Origin: an uncultured bacterium
Lineage (GTDB): Bacteria > Desulfobacterota > Binatia > UBA1149 > CAITLU01
Assembly (NCBI GenBank): GCA_903893315.1
Contig: CAITLU010000045.1
Coordinates: 1 to 39,496 of the forward strand
Length of the DNA: 39,496 nucleotides
Direction of reading: 5' to 3'
A model generated the notes under the pieces. It ran no database searches, was not told the DNA's origin, and saw only the letters and a list, made by a program, of their open reading frames with translations. The first letter of the stretch is position 1. Every line of letters starts with the position of its first letter. The translations under genes and the position numbers were made by a program. Positions 25,704-34,426 of this stretch are shown in pieces.

Positions 25704-25854
25704 ACGAGGGACCGCTCCCGGCTGCGGCCACAGCGTCCAGGCTGAGCGGTCGCGGTATCGTCCGGCAGCGCAGAGGCCCGCGTTACCCAAGATCGAGTTC
25801 TTCGGCTATGAGTCCGCTCGGCCATAAAACATAGCGCGCGATCGGACTATTGCC

Positions 25855-26820
25855 ATGCTCTCAACCCGCGAGATCCACCAGCACCTCACCAACGTACTTG
25901 AAGACACCGCGTTCCTGGGTTTCCCGGGGTTGATTCGCGGCAAGGTGCGCGACCGCTACGACCTCGGCGACAAGCTCATGCTGATCACCACCGACCGGCA
26001 AAGTGCCTTTGACCGGGTGCTGGCGGCGGTGCCGTTCAAGGGGCAGGTGCTCAACCAGGTCAGCGCTTTCTGGTTCGAGCACACCCGCGACATCGTGCCC
26101 AACCACGTGATAGAGATCCCCGACCCGAACGTGACGATCGCCAGGAAGTGCGAGGTGTTCCCCGTCGAGTTCGTGATGCGCGCCTATCTCACCGGAACTA
26201 CCTCGACCAGCATCTGGAAGAACTACCAGGGCGGCGCGCGCAACTACTGCGGTCACGAACTGCCGGACGGAATGGTGAAGAACCAGCCGTTGCCGAAGCC
26301 GCTGCTGACGCCGACCACCAAGGACGATCTGCACGACGAACTGGTTTCGGCTGCGCAGATCATTGAGCGCGGTATGATTGACGCCGACACCTGGGCGCGG
26401 CTGGAGACGATCGCGGGCGCGCTGTTCGCGCGCGGACAGGAAATCGCCGCGGCCAACGGTCTGATCCTGGTGGACACCAAGTACGAGCTGGGCCGCGACA
26501 AGGACGGCGACATCGTGCTGATCGACGAGATCCACACTCCCGATTCGAGCCGTTACTGGCTGCGTGAGGGCTACGAAACCCGCTTCGTCAAGGGCGAAGA
26601 GCCAGAGAACATCGACAAGGAATTCCTGCGCCGCTGGTTCGTGGATCACTGCGACCCGTATCACGACGAGGTGCTGCCCGAAGCACCCGCCGAACTGGTC
26701 GCTGAACTCTCACACCGCTACATGCAGCTTTTCGAGATGATAACCGCAACCACCTTCGAGCCGGCCCTGGACCGCCCGATCCGCGAGCGCATGCTGCAGA
26801 ACCTGGCGAAATATCGCTAG
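25855..26820 (+). CDS. purC: phosphoribosylaminoimidazole-succinocarboxamide synthase PurC
   Basis: 321 residues. SAICAR synthase joins aspartate to CAIR with ATP in purine synthesis. The protein is of the longer type (~300 residues, as in yeast Ade1), not the 237-residue E. coli type. Motifs: GKVRDRYDLGDKLMLITTDRQSAFD at residues ~29-53, VEFVMRAYLTGTTSTSIW, ILVDTKYELG, IVLIDEIHTPDSSRYW, and DKEFLRRWF. No other purine gene is adjacent. The 150 bases upstream contain GACCGCTC and its complement GAGCGGTC, which could form a weak stem; no promoter is clear. It ends 19 bases before the convergent oxidase gene. Confidence 0.96.
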   Translation: MLSTREIHQHLTNVLEDTAFLGFPGLIRGKVRDRYDLGDKLMLITTDRQSAFDRVLAAVPFKGQVLNQVSAFWFEHTRDIVPNHVIEIPDPNVTIARKCEVFPVEFVMRAYLTGTTSTSIWKNYQGGARNYCGHELPDGMVKNQPLPKPLLTPTTKDDLHDELVSAAQIIERGMIDADTWARLETIAGALFARGQEIAAANGLILVDTKYELGRDKDGDIVLIDEIHTPDSSRYWLREGYETRFVKGEEPENIDKEFLRRWFVDHCDPYHDEVLPEAPAELVAELSHRYMQLFEMITATTFEPALDRPIRERMLQNLAKYR

Positions 26821-26839
26821 GGACGTTCGCTCTTCCGCA

Positions 26840-28528
26840 CTAGTCCAGGTCCAGCACTCCTCCGGGGTTCATGATGTTGTTGGGGTCGAGATGTCTCTTG
26901 ACCGCCCTCAGTACACCCATCTGTTCCTTGCCAAGGTGCGGCTCCATCCAGCGCGCGAACATCCGGCCGATTCCGTGGTGGTGGCTGATCGACCCTCCGT
27001 ACTCGAGAATCTTGGCGACCACGTCGCTGCGGAACTGGAAGAACTCTTCGGGACTGTCCGGCTTCATCATGAAGATGAAGTACAGGTTGGTTCCCTGGTT
27101 GTAGAAGTGCGAGGCGTGCGTGAGGCAGAAGGTCCCGGGCCGGCTCTTGACGAATTCCCTGACGCCCTGATGCAGCCGGTGGACATTTTCCCATGACACT
27201 CCGGACTCGAGGGTATCGACGAGGATGCCGTAATCGACAAGGTCCTCGCGCACGTGGATGTCGGAGTAGCGGCCCTTTTCCCACTCCTTGGTCCCGTATC
27301 CCGTGAGGCTTACGGCGCCGTGCGATCGCACGATCCTGGCCACCTGGCGGCTGACGTGCCGGGCGAAGCCCTTTTCGCCTTCGGCCGTGCCGATGCACAG
27401 GCAGCGCTTCATCGGCTCCATGCCGCGCATCTTCATGTAGCGGCCGAACCACCCATGGCTGAAGCCCTTGAGCTTGAGGCCGATCTCGGTTTCTTCCGGA
27501 TCTGATATGCGAAACACCGCCGGCAGCCCGAACTCTCCCTGCGCAATCTCCCTGCTCGCCTCCACCGCGGCCTCCCACGACGGGAACATGTACGAAAAGC
27601 GCTGACGGTTCTCGGGAAGGTAGCGGAAGATCCGCATCGTTACTTCCACGAGAACTCCGTAGGCGCCCTCACTGCCCTTCAATATATCGTTGACCTTCGG
27701 GCCGGTGGCAGTGCCGGGAATGTCGTGAGTCTTGATGATGCCGGCCGGTGTCACGTACTCCTGACTGAGAACGATGTGGTAGGCATCGCCGTAGTAGGTG
27801 GACGCCTGCCCCGACCCGAGAGTTACGACCCAGCCGCCGACCGAAGCCAGCTCGAACGATTGGGGGAAATGTCCGCAAGTGTATCGCAGCCTGGTGCCGA
27901 ATTGCTCAGGAGCGGCATTGAGCGCTCTTTCGTAGTCCGGTCCCAGCAGCCCGGGCTGCAGCGTCGCTGTCTGATTCAGCTCGCTGACCGCAAGAACCTT
28001 GTTCATGTGGGTACGCATGACCAGCGCGACGCCGCCCTTCTCAGGTCGCGTGCCGAAAACGACTCCCGATCCGCCGCCGTAGGTAACCAGCGCGATCTTC
28101 TCGGCATTGCAGTACTCGACGATCCTGCGCACGTCATCTTTGTGTCTGGGATGCACGACGATGTCGGGCACCTTCTCAACGACGTTGCGTCTCAGGTTAA
28201 CGTCTTCGTCCAACGACTTTCCGTGGCTGTACTTGACCCTGCTGTAATCGTCGGTGGCGACGTTCTCTTCGCCGACGATGTCGGCAAAGGCACGCATCTG
28301 CGTTTCGCTCAGGCGGCTCTCATGCCGGATCGACACCTGCTCGTCGCCGCCTGGTTGACGCGTCTTGAAATCATCGTCGCTGAGCCCGAACTCCTGCTTG
28401 AACATCCGGTACCACGCCGGACTCGGATGTCTGAACTTGGTCGGATCGTATTTGAAGAGAGAACGGTACGACCCCTGGGCCGGTACGTCGTTGCGCCAAT
28501 CAGGCTGTAAGTCCTTTTCGTTCTTCAT
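26840..28528 (-). CDS. FAD-binding oxidase, alkyldihydroxyacetonephosphate synthase (AGPS)-like
   Basis: 562 residues with a vanillyl-alcohol-oxidase-type FAD domain (FAD_binding_4; VTYGGGSGVVFGTRP at ~160, DIVVHPRHKDDVRRIVEYCN before it, GGWVVTLGSGQAST after). A C-terminal cap domain ends in GGSISHHHGIGRMFARWMEP and LDPNNIMNPGG. The His-rich SHHHGIGR segment and overall order match AGPS, which makes ether-lipid precursors, but the same fold includes lactate/glycolate-type dehydrogenases. A GGGAG precedes the ATG. It lies 78 bases downstream of the GntR-type gene on the same strand and is probably its target. No acyltransferase or ether-lipid partner is in view, so the substrate is uncertain. 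Confidence 0.85.
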   Translation of the reverse strand: MKNEKDLQPDWRNDVPAQGSYRSLFKYDPTKFRHPSPAWYRMFKQEFGLSDDDFKTRQPGGDEQVSIRHESRLSETQMRAFADIVGEENVATDDYSRVKYSHGKSLDEDVNLRRNVVEKVPDIVVHPRHKDDVRRIVEYCNAEKIALVTYGGGSGVVFGTRPEKGGVALVMRTHMNKVLAVSELNQTATLQPGLLGPDYERALNAAPEQFGTRLRYTCGHFPQSFELASVGGWVVTLGSGQASTYYGDAYHIVLSQEYVTPAGIIKTHDIPGTATGPKVNDILKGSEGAYGVLVEVTMRIFRYLPENRQRFSYMFPSWEAAVEASREIAQGEFGLPAVFRISDPEETEIGLKLKGFSHGWFGRYMKMRGMEPMKRCLCIGTAEGEKGFARHVSRQVARIVRSHGAVSLTGYGTKEWEKGRYSDIHVREDLVDYGILVDTLESGVSWENVHRLHQGVREFVKSRPGTFCLTHASHFYNQGTNLYFIFMMKPDSPEEFFQFRSDVVAKILEYGGSISHHHGIGRMFARWMEPHLGKEQMGVLRAVKRHLDPNNIMNPGGVLDLD

Positions 28529-28606
28529 TTCTCTTCTCCCCTGCTCTCGTGCTCCTGCAGCACGCTCCTGATCTCGCGAAATGCCGGCTCGATGCCGTCA
28601 TCGCCC

Positions 28607-29335
28607 TCAGCCTTTCTTCGCTTGCGGCTTTGCGAGCAGTTCGAGCGTCCTCTTGGCTGAGCTGGTCAGCGCGTCGAGCATGACCTGTCTTGCCACCTGT
28701 GGCCGCCGCCACTTGATCGCGTCGTATAGATCCTTGTGGAGCTTCTCGATCTTCGCCTTGATGGCTTCGCCCTCGAAGAAGTCTTCGAGGATGTTGTGTG
28801 TCGCATCTTGCAGAAAGTTCAGCAGCACGAGATACGGCAGGTTCCCGCTCGCCGCCGCGATCACCCGGTGAACGGCAAGATCCTTTTCGAGCAGCGTCAT
28901 TCCGGTGTCATCCAGAACGACGCCGCGCAGCGCCTTAACATCGGCGGACGACCTGGTCCGGGCGACCAGAGCCGCCATCTCCGGAACGATCATTCGCCGT
29001 AGGTCGAACAGGCTCCTGACCACGTCACGTTTGAAGTCACCGCCCTGCTCCAGCATCGCCCGGAGAAGATCGAGGTTGGTGCTGTGCAGGTAGTTGCGAG
29101 CATAGACGCCGTCGCCGTGGCGAATCTCGATGAGGTCGAGCGTTTCGAGTTTCTTGAGAGCTTCGCGAATGGTCGCCCGGTTGACGTCGAAGGCCTGGGC
29201 AAGTTCCCTCTCGGGCGGCAACTTGTGCCCCGCCGCCAGTTCTCCGCTGAGAATCATCTTCTGCAACTGTCCGATGATCTCACCGGCGAGCCTGGCCTTC
29301 TTGATCGGAACGATTCTTTGGATGTCGAGGCTCAT
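28607..29335 (-). CDS. GntR/FadR-subfamily transcriptional regulator
   Basis: 242 residues. The N-terminal winged helix (residues ~15-80) shows ILSGELAAGHKLPPERELAQ, FDVNRATIREALKKLETLDL and IEIRHGDGVYA. The C-terminal FCD-type helical domain (~100-235) has DLRRMIVPEMAALVA, then LEKDLAVHRVIAAASGN, in which the Asp and His are usual metal/ligand residues. FadR-type regulators sense small acids such as lactate, pyruvate, glycolate or acyl-CoA. It is the first gene of a probable two-gene operon with the FAD oxidase, and a matching palindrome sits 40 bases upstream of its start, indicating autoregulation. Confidence 0.92.
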   Translation of the reverse strand: MSLDIQRIVPIKKARLAGEIIGQLQKMILSGELAAGHKLPPERELAQAFDVNRATIREALKKLETLDLIEIRHGDGVYARNYLHSTNLDLLRAMLEQGGDFKRDVVRSLFDLRRMIVPEMAALVARTRSSADVKALRGVVLDDTGMTLLEKDLAVHRVIAAASGNLPYLVLLNFLQDATHNILEDFFEGEAIKAKIEKLHKDLYDAIKWRRPQVARQVMLDALTSSAKRTLELLAKPQAKKG

Positions 29336-29374
29336 TGTCGCTCTGTCCGCCGGCGTCTTGACGTCGGAGGTCCG

Positions 29375-29387
29375 GTGGTCGGACCAC
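29375..29387. promoter_or_regulatory. putative GntR/FadR-type operator
   Basis: GTGGTCGGACCAC is a perfect 6-1-6 palindrome containing TGGT-N3-ACCA, the core of many FadR-subfamily operators (PdhR and LldR types). It is centred about 46 bases upstream of the regulator ATG at 29335. If the minus-strand TAAGCT (complement of 29389-29394) is the -10 box, the operator would cover the transcription start; that placement is inference. Confidence 0.7.
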
Positions 29388-29485
29388 TCCTTAGCTTACG
29401 CATGCGGGACCGGTAACTGTTTCGGCCGTGACGACTCCGGCGGTTCCTTCTCTACGGCAAAGGGTCGGCGGCCTGCCGTGCAGCG

Positions 29486-29977
29486 TCAGGGGTTCGCGGC
29501 GTAGCTTACGAGGTCCCTCGACATGCGCCACAGCGCCGCGTGAATGAAGGGGCGCGCCGCCACGGCGAAGACTCCCAGGCGGCCCCGCATCCCGACAGCC
29601 AGGGTCCAACTCAGTTCACAGCCCCCACCCGAGGAAGGGATGATGCGGTATTCCTCGGCCAGGGCCTCGATTCCAGGTACGTTCGTCGTCTCCAGCGAAT
29701 AGGCCAGCCGCCGTCCCGGTTCCCACGCGATGTAGCGCTCATGACCGACCAATCTGCCGGCAAAAGTGATCACGCGCCGGCTGCCGATGCCGAAGGGCGC
29801 GGGCGACAGCCAACGTGCCTGCGTGATCGGCAGAGCCCACTTCGGAGTCGCGGCGGCGGCGGCGAGGATCTCGAAAAGACGGCCCGCATCCACGTCGGCG
29901 TGCAGCGAGACGGCGGCGCGCAACGGGGCCTGTGAAAGGAATTCGCAGCCTACAGGGCGACACTGGTAAAGGGCCAT
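29486..29977 (-). CDS. SRPBCC (START-like) family protein
   Basis: 163 residues from the ATG at 29977; an in-frame start at 30022 adds an Ala-rich leader. The pattern is that of a polyketide-cyclase/dehydrase-type START-like barrel: an early strand and helix (VSLHADVDAGRLFEILA), then PITQARWLSPAPFGIGSRRV, ERYIAWEPGRRLAYSLE, EEYRIIPSSGGGCELSWTLAVG, and a long C-terminal helix. Such proteins bind hydrophobic ligands; no catalytic residue or ligand is evident. The Shine-Dalgarno is weak. It lies upstream of the GntR gene on the same strand, with the operator between them. Confidence 0.75.
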   Translation of the reverse strand: MALYQCRPVGCEFLSQAPLRAAVSLHADVDAGRLFEILAAAAATPKWALPITQARWLSPAPFGIGSRRVITFAGRLVGHERYIAWEPGRRLAYSLETTNVPGIEALAEEYRIIPSSGGGCELSWTLAVGMRGRLGVFAVAARPFIHAALWRMSRDLVSYAANP

Positions 29978-30268
29978 GCTGCTTTCGCGCTCCGACGCTG
30001 CGTTCGCTGCGGCCGCAGCCACAGCCCGCCCATCGTCCAGAAGGTTATGGCGAATTCCCCAGGGCCTGTCGACACTGCCTCGGCCGACAACATCAAGACA
30101 TGCGCTTTAGTACCGAGGCCGATGGCGTCGTGGCCGACGTCGGCGTGGGTTGCAAAACAGAGTTTCTACGGCGGCTATTGCTGACTTCGCACTCAGGCGC
30201 CAGATTCCCGGTCTGAACGGCAAACACCAACCGGGTTTCCGGTGATGTAACGAGGCGAGGATTACAAC

Positions 30269-31675
30269 GTGACTACGAATCCTGTCGCAGGTACGGCCGG
30301 CGCCTCGGGAGCCTGCGCCAGGCCGAGCCCGCTTACTCTGGAAAATGGCGCCCGTGTGGCCGTCGTCGGCGGCGGACCCGCTGGATCCTTTTTTTCATAC
30401 TTCCTTCTAAATCTCGCCAAGCTCGTCGATCTCAAATTGACGGTCGACATATTCGAGCCTCGTCCTTTCACCCACTGCGGTCCCGCCGGCTGCAATCACT
30501 GCGGCGGCATCGTTTCCGAATCGCTGGTGCAGCTTCTGGCGGCCGAAGGCATCAACTTGCCGCCGGACGCCGTGCAGCGCGGCATCGATTCGTACCAGTT
30601 GCACATGGACGTGGGACAGGTCCGCATCGAAACGGCCCTGCACGAGCAGCGCATCGCGGCGGTGTCTCGCGGCAACGGTCCCCGTTCGTCCGAGCCGCGT
30701 ATGCTTCTCGGCTTCGATCGTTTTCTGCAGGAACTGGCGTGCGAGCACGGCGCAACTCTGCACCGCCGCCTGGTCACTGGAGTCGAGTTCTCCCCTTCCG
30801 ACGCGCGGATAACCTGCGCCGACGGCGCCGCCGGCAGTTACGATTTCGTAGCCGTCGCGGCTGGCATCAATACGGCATTGGCGGGACAGATCGCGCCCGC
30901 AGGTGTCGCACCTCGCCGCGCCCAGACGTTGACGACGTTCATCTGCGAGTTTCAACTCGGCCGCGACGTGGTCAATTCGTATTTCGGGAACTCGATGCAC
31001 GTGTTCCTGATGGACTTGCCGCGCCTGGAGTTCGCGGCGCTGATTCCCAAAGACGAGTACGTGACGATGTGCATGCTCGGGCACGACGTCGACGAAGAGC
31101 TGGTCAACGCGTTCCTGAACAGCCCGCAGGTACGCGAGTGTTTTCCCGGCGGGGTAGTTCCTGGCAACGTGTGCCATTGTTTTCCTCGCATCAACGTTCG
31201 ACCGCATCCCCAGCCGTTCGGTGATCGTTTCGTCATGATCGGCGACACCGGAGTCGCGCGCCTCTACAAGGACGGCATCGGCTCTTCCTACCGTACCGCC
31301 AAGGCTGCCGCTCTGACCGCGGTCCTGCACGGCATAGCGGAAGAGAATTTTCGCGAGTATTTCGCTCCGACCTGCCGCATGATCACGTCCGACAACGCGA
31401 TAGGAAGGGCCGTCTTCAAAGGAAGTCACCTCTTCCAGCGATTCCGTTTCACGCGCCGTGCCTTGCTCCGCATGACGACACTGGAGCAGCAAAGCGCGAC
31501 TTCTCCCCGCAGGCTTAGCGGCATCCTTTGGGACGTGTTCTCGGGCAGCGCTCCATACAAGGACATCATGATGCGTGGGATGCATCCGGGCTTCATCGCA
31601 GGACTACTCGGCAATCTGCTGGCAGCCAATTGGCCGAAGGCCGGACGTCCGGGTTCGACGGAGGGTATGCAGTGA
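30269..31675 (+). CDS. geranylgeranyl-reductase-like FAD-dependent oxidoreductase
   Basis: 468 residues from a GTG with AGGA about seven bases upstream. A Rossmann FAD motif VAVVGGGPAGS is at residues ~31-40. It is followed by EPRPFTHCGPAGCNHCGG (63-80) with Cys70, 75 and 78, then a second FAD contact, FVMIGDTGVARLYKDGIG, and SSYRTAKAAA near residues 330-360. The order is that of the geranylgeranyl reductase/PHBH-like flavoproteins. The triple-cysteine insert just after the first strand is unusual and could bind a metal or be redox active. Its stop overlaps the start of the next gene (GTGA). Substrate unknown; the neighbouring iron-sulfur flavoprotein is a candidate electron donor. Confidence 0.85.
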   Translation: MTTNPVAGTAGASGACARPSPLTLENGARVAVVGGGPAGSFFSYFLLNLAKLVDLKLTVDIFEPRPFTHCGPAGCNHCGGIVSESLVQLLAAEGINLPPDAVQRGIDSYQLHMDVGQVRIETALHEQRIAAVSRGNGPRSSEPRMLLGFDRFLQELACEHGATLHRRLVTGVEFSPSDARITCADGAAGSYDFVAVAAGINTALAGQIAPAGVAPRRAQTLTTFICEFQLGRDVVNSYFGNSMHVFLMDLPRLEFAALIPKDEYVTMCMLGHDVDEELVNAFLNSPQVRECFPGGVVPGNVCHCFPRINVRPHPQPFGDRFVMIGDTGVARLYKDGIGSSYRTAKAAALTAVLHGIAEENFREYFAPTCRMITSDNAIGRAVFKGSHLFQRFRFTRRALLRMTTLEQQSATSPRRLSGILWDVFSGSAPYKDIMMRGMHPGFIAGLLGNLLAANWPKAGRPGSTEGMQ

Positions 31676-32097
31676 GTATCAGTGGCTTGGGAAAGGTCTA
31701 TGAAGACGGCGAGACGATCATCGCGCAGGGCGATGTCGGAGACTGCATGTTCGTCGTCCAGACCGGCCGCGTGAAGGTGATACGAGAGGACCGCGGCAGC
31801 GAGGCGCAACTGGCGATTCTCGGGCGCGGCGACACTTTCGGTGTGATGGCGCTTCTGGATCAGGAACGGCGCTCGGCCACGGTACGCGCGCTGGGAGAGG
31901 CGCGTGTGCTGACCGTCGACAAACGCACCTTTCTGCGCCGTGTACGCGAAGACCCGACTCTGGCTTTCCATACACTGCGCAGTCTGGGTGATCGCGTACG
32001 GCTTTTGAGCGCCGAGGTCGTCGAACTGCGTCGTCGTCTCGATCAGGATGGAACGGCAACCACGGATTCGGCCGGTGCCGACCGCAAAGAGGCTTGA
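31672..32097 (+). CDS. stand-alone cyclic nucleotide-binding domain protein
   Basis: 141 residues. The GTG at 31672 overlaps the preceding stop by four bases and has GGAGGG six bases upstream. The whole chain is one cNMP-binding (CRP-type) beta-roll: GETIIAQGDVGDCMFVVQTG, RVKVIRED, LAILGRGDTFGVMALLDQER (residues ~57-76), then RSATVRALGEARVLTV, where the RSATV stretch corresponds to the phosphate-binding cassette. The cassette reads FGVMALLDQERRSA; the usual Glu of FGE is Val here. A terminal helix (~105-130) follows. There is no DNA-binding or kinase domain, so it should act by protein contact. Wedged between two flavoprotein genes with overlaps on both sides. Confidence 0.88.
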   Translation: MSISGLGKVYEDGETIIAQGDVGDCMFVVQTGRVKVIREDRGSEAQLAILGRGDTFGVMALLDQERRSATVRALGEARVLTVDKRTFLRRVREDPTLAFHTLRSLGDRVRLLSAEVVELRRRLDQDGTATTDSAGADRKEA

Positions 32098-32099
32098 GC

Positions 32100-33794
32100 G
32101 TGAGCCGTGACGATACACTGGGTGCGCTGCGCGCACCCGGCGATGCTCACGACGAGGTGTTCCACCTGCAAGTGACGCGACCGAGCCGCGATGCCAAGAC
32201 TCCTCCTTGCCAGGCCGGATGCCCTGCCGGCGGCGACGTCCGCGGATGGGTCGGCATGATCGCTCAACGCGAGAAGCTCGGACTGACCGAGGACGAGGCC
32301 CGCCTCGGTGCGTGGAACATTCTCGCAGCGCGCAACCCGATGCCGTCAACGACCGGACGTGTGTGCCCTCATCCGTGCGAGACTGCCTGCAACCGCGGAG
32401 ACTACGACGGAGCGGTCAGCATCAATGCGCTCGAGCGCTTCCTCGGCGATTGGTCTTTAGAGGCAGGCGTCCCGTTGCCGCGCGAGGGCGGCGACCGCCA
32501 TCACGAGTCCATCGGCGTGGTCGGCTCCGGGCCGGCGGGACTCAGCTTTGCGTACCAGATGGCTCGCCGCGGGTATCCCGTGACTGTTTACGAAAAGCAC
32601 GACCGACCGGGCGGGATGCTCACTTTCGGGATTCCCGAGTACCGTCTCCCCACGGCCGTCGTACTCGCTGAAATACAGCGCATCCTCGATCTGGGAATCC
32701 GCCTGGAACTGAGCACCGCCGCAGGTACCGACATCTCCGTCGAGGAACTGCAGCGACGTCACGCGGTGGTGTTCGTCGGCATCGGAGCGCAAAGAGCTCG
32801 CCTCTTGCAGGTCGATGGAGAAGAAGGACCTGGAGTCTGGGGAGGCACCGTCTACCTCGAACTTGTTAACTCCGGGAAACCGGTCGTGTTGGGGCGAAAC
32901 GTGGCGGTCGTCGGCGGCGGCAACACTGCGATCGACGCGGCGCGAACAGCGCAGCGCGCCGGCGCGCAGGTAACCCTGCTCTATCGCCGGACGCGCGAAG
33001 AGATGCCCGCCATCTCAAGCGAAGTCGATGACGCTTTGGACGAGGGCGTCGTCATCGAGTACCTGACGGCGCCGGTGGCTATCGTGCGAAGCGGCTCCGA
33101 CGACGGCGCGGCCGTGCAAGCGGTCAGAGTACAGGCGATGGAACTCGGTGCGCCTGACGGCGGAGGGCGCAGATCGCCGGTCCCGATCCCCGGTGCTTTC
33201 CGCGACATCCGCGTAGACTCGGTGATCGCGGCGATTTCGCAGGAGCCGGACTGGAGCGGGCTCGAACACGTCGAAAGCTCACTGGCTGCGTCTCCGGCGG
33301 CGGCCGACGCCTGGATCGACCGTGACATCCTCGCCGGCGGCGACGTGCTGGGGCTCGGGCTGGTCAGCCTCTCGCTCGGGCACGGCCGTGCGGCTGCTCA
33401 GGCCGTTCACGCCAGGCTGCGCGGACTTTGCGCGACGGAGTCGGCCTCGGCTCCGGGCATCACGAGTGACCGGATCAAGGCCGACTGTTACCCGGCCTCC
33501 GCCCCACTCGACATCGCCAAACGGCCGGTCCCGGAGCGGCTGGCCGAGCCCGACCAGGAAATAGTCGAGACGATCGACGCGGCCGACTTCAGCTACGAAG
33601 CGTCACGGTGTTTTTCGTGCGGTTCCTGCTTCGGTTGCCAGCGTTGCTCAATGTACTGCAATGTCAGTGGCTATGCCCGGCTTGCAACGCTACAGCCTGG
33701 CGCATACTTCACTCTGGCGCTGGATCGCTGTGAGGGCTGCGGTAAATGCGTCGAACTGTGCCCCTGCGGGTTCCTCGAAAGAGCAAAAGCCTGA
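32100..33794 (+). CDS. GltD-like NAD(P)H-dependent flavoprotein with N- and C-terminal iron-sulfur clusters
   Basis: 564 residues from the GTG at 32100, seven bases after AAGAGG; a TTG at 32094 overlaps the previous stop but is too close to that site. Residues 37-97 hold the GltD-type cluster cysteines (CQAGC, CPHPC, TAC). FAD motif GVVGSGPAGLSFAYQ begins at ~139, NAD(P)H motif VAVVGGGNTAIDAARTA at ~268, and YRRTREEMPA at 295-304. The last 65 residues add two ferredoxin-like clusters: Cys504/507/510/513/516/520 and Cys544/547/550/554/556. Such proteins (GltD, DsrL, AegA-like) move electrons from NAD(P)H to a partner. No glutamate synthase large subunit is present; the upstream flavoprotein is a possible acceptor (inference). 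Confidence 0.88.
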   Translation: MSRDDTLGALRAPGDAHDEVFHLQVTRPSRDAKTPPCQAGCPAGGDVRGWVGMIAQREKLGLTEDEARLGAWNILAARNPMPSTTGRVCPHPCETACNRGDYDGAVSINALERFLGDWSLEAGVPLPREGGDRHHESIGVVGSGPAGLSFAYQMARRGYPVTVYEKHDRPGGMLTFGIPEYRLPTAVVLAEIQRILDLGIRLELSTAAGTDISVEELQRRHAVVFVGIGAQRARLLQVDGEEGPGVWGGTVYLELVNSGKPVVLGRNVAVVGGGNTAIDAARTAQRAGAQVTLLYRRTREEMPAISSEVDDALDEGVVIEYLTAPVAIVRSGSDDGAAVQAVRVQAMELGAPDGGGRRSPVPIPGAFRDIRVDSVIAAISQEPDWSGLEHVESSLAASPAAADAWIDRDILAGGDVLGLGLVSLSLGHGRAAAQAVHARLRGLCATESASAPGITSDRIKADCYPASAPLDIAKRPVPERLAEPDQEIVETIDAADFSYEASRCFSCGSCFGCQRCSMYCNVSGYARLATLQPGAYFTLALDRCEGCGKCVELCPCGFLERAKA

Positions 33795-33850
33795 TGTCTG
33801 TTGGAAAGAGTTCGCCGGCCGCTACTAACGCGGAGAAGGAGGCAAGAGTA

Positions 33851-34426
33851 GTGCGATTACTTCACGTCCCCACGGCCGTATGTCTGCTGGCCATGATGGC
33901 AGGCACGGTCCAAGCTGCGTCCATTGGCACGGTGAAGACCGTGAACGGCGACGCCCGTCTACAGCGCGTCAAGGCAGACATCCCTGCGACGATCGGCCTT
34001 GCCATCGAAAAGAATGATTCCATTGTGACCGGAAAGGACGGCTCGGTCGGAATCACTTTCGTAGACGAGACGATGATAACCGTCGGTCCTGACGCTCACG
34101 TCGTGATCGACGATTACCTGTACGCGCCGGCTGACGGCAAGTTCTCGTTCGTCACCAGCCTGATGCAGGGAACGCTGTTCTACGTTTCCGGTCTGATCGC
34201 CAAGACTTCTCCGGAAGCCGTTACCCTCGCGACACCTGATGGAACCGTCGGCGTGCGCGGCACCAGGGTCGCCATCAACGTGGATCCGCCACGCAACTGG
34301 TTCGGATGGCTGGGATTTTCATCGCCCAAGACCGAGCCGCCGTCGCGCGTGCTCGTCCCCGAAAGCGCGCCGCGACCAGCAGCGGCGCCGGTGTCCCCGA
34401 GCCGCCGATCGAGGACGTCGTGGTAA
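33851..34426 (+). CDS. FecR domain-containing periplasmic protein
   Basis: 191 residues. The GTG at 33851 is chosen because AAGGAGG lies eight bases upstream and it begins a clean signal peptide (LLHVPTAVCLLAMMAGTVQA). An ATG at 33794 overlapping the previous stop would bury it. The FecR domain runs over residues ~25-145: IGTVKTVNGDARLQR, DSIVTGKDGSVGITFVDETM, VSGLIAKTSPEAVTLATP and DGTVGVRGTRVAI. The Pro/Ser-rich tail overlaps the start of the next gene by seven bases. FecR-domain proteins of this type are often found with OmpA-like proteins and CHASE2 cyclases, as here; the ligand is unknown. Confidence 0.88.
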   Translation: MRLLHVPTAVCLLAMMAGTVQAASIGTVKTVNGDARLQRVKADIPATIGLAIEKNDSIVTGKDGSVGITFVDETMITVGPDAHVVIDDYLYAPADGKFSFVTSLMQGTLFYVSGLIAKTSPEAVTLATPDGTVGVRGTRVAINVDPPRNWFGWLGFSSPKTEPPSRVLVPESAPRPAAAPVSPSRRSRTSW

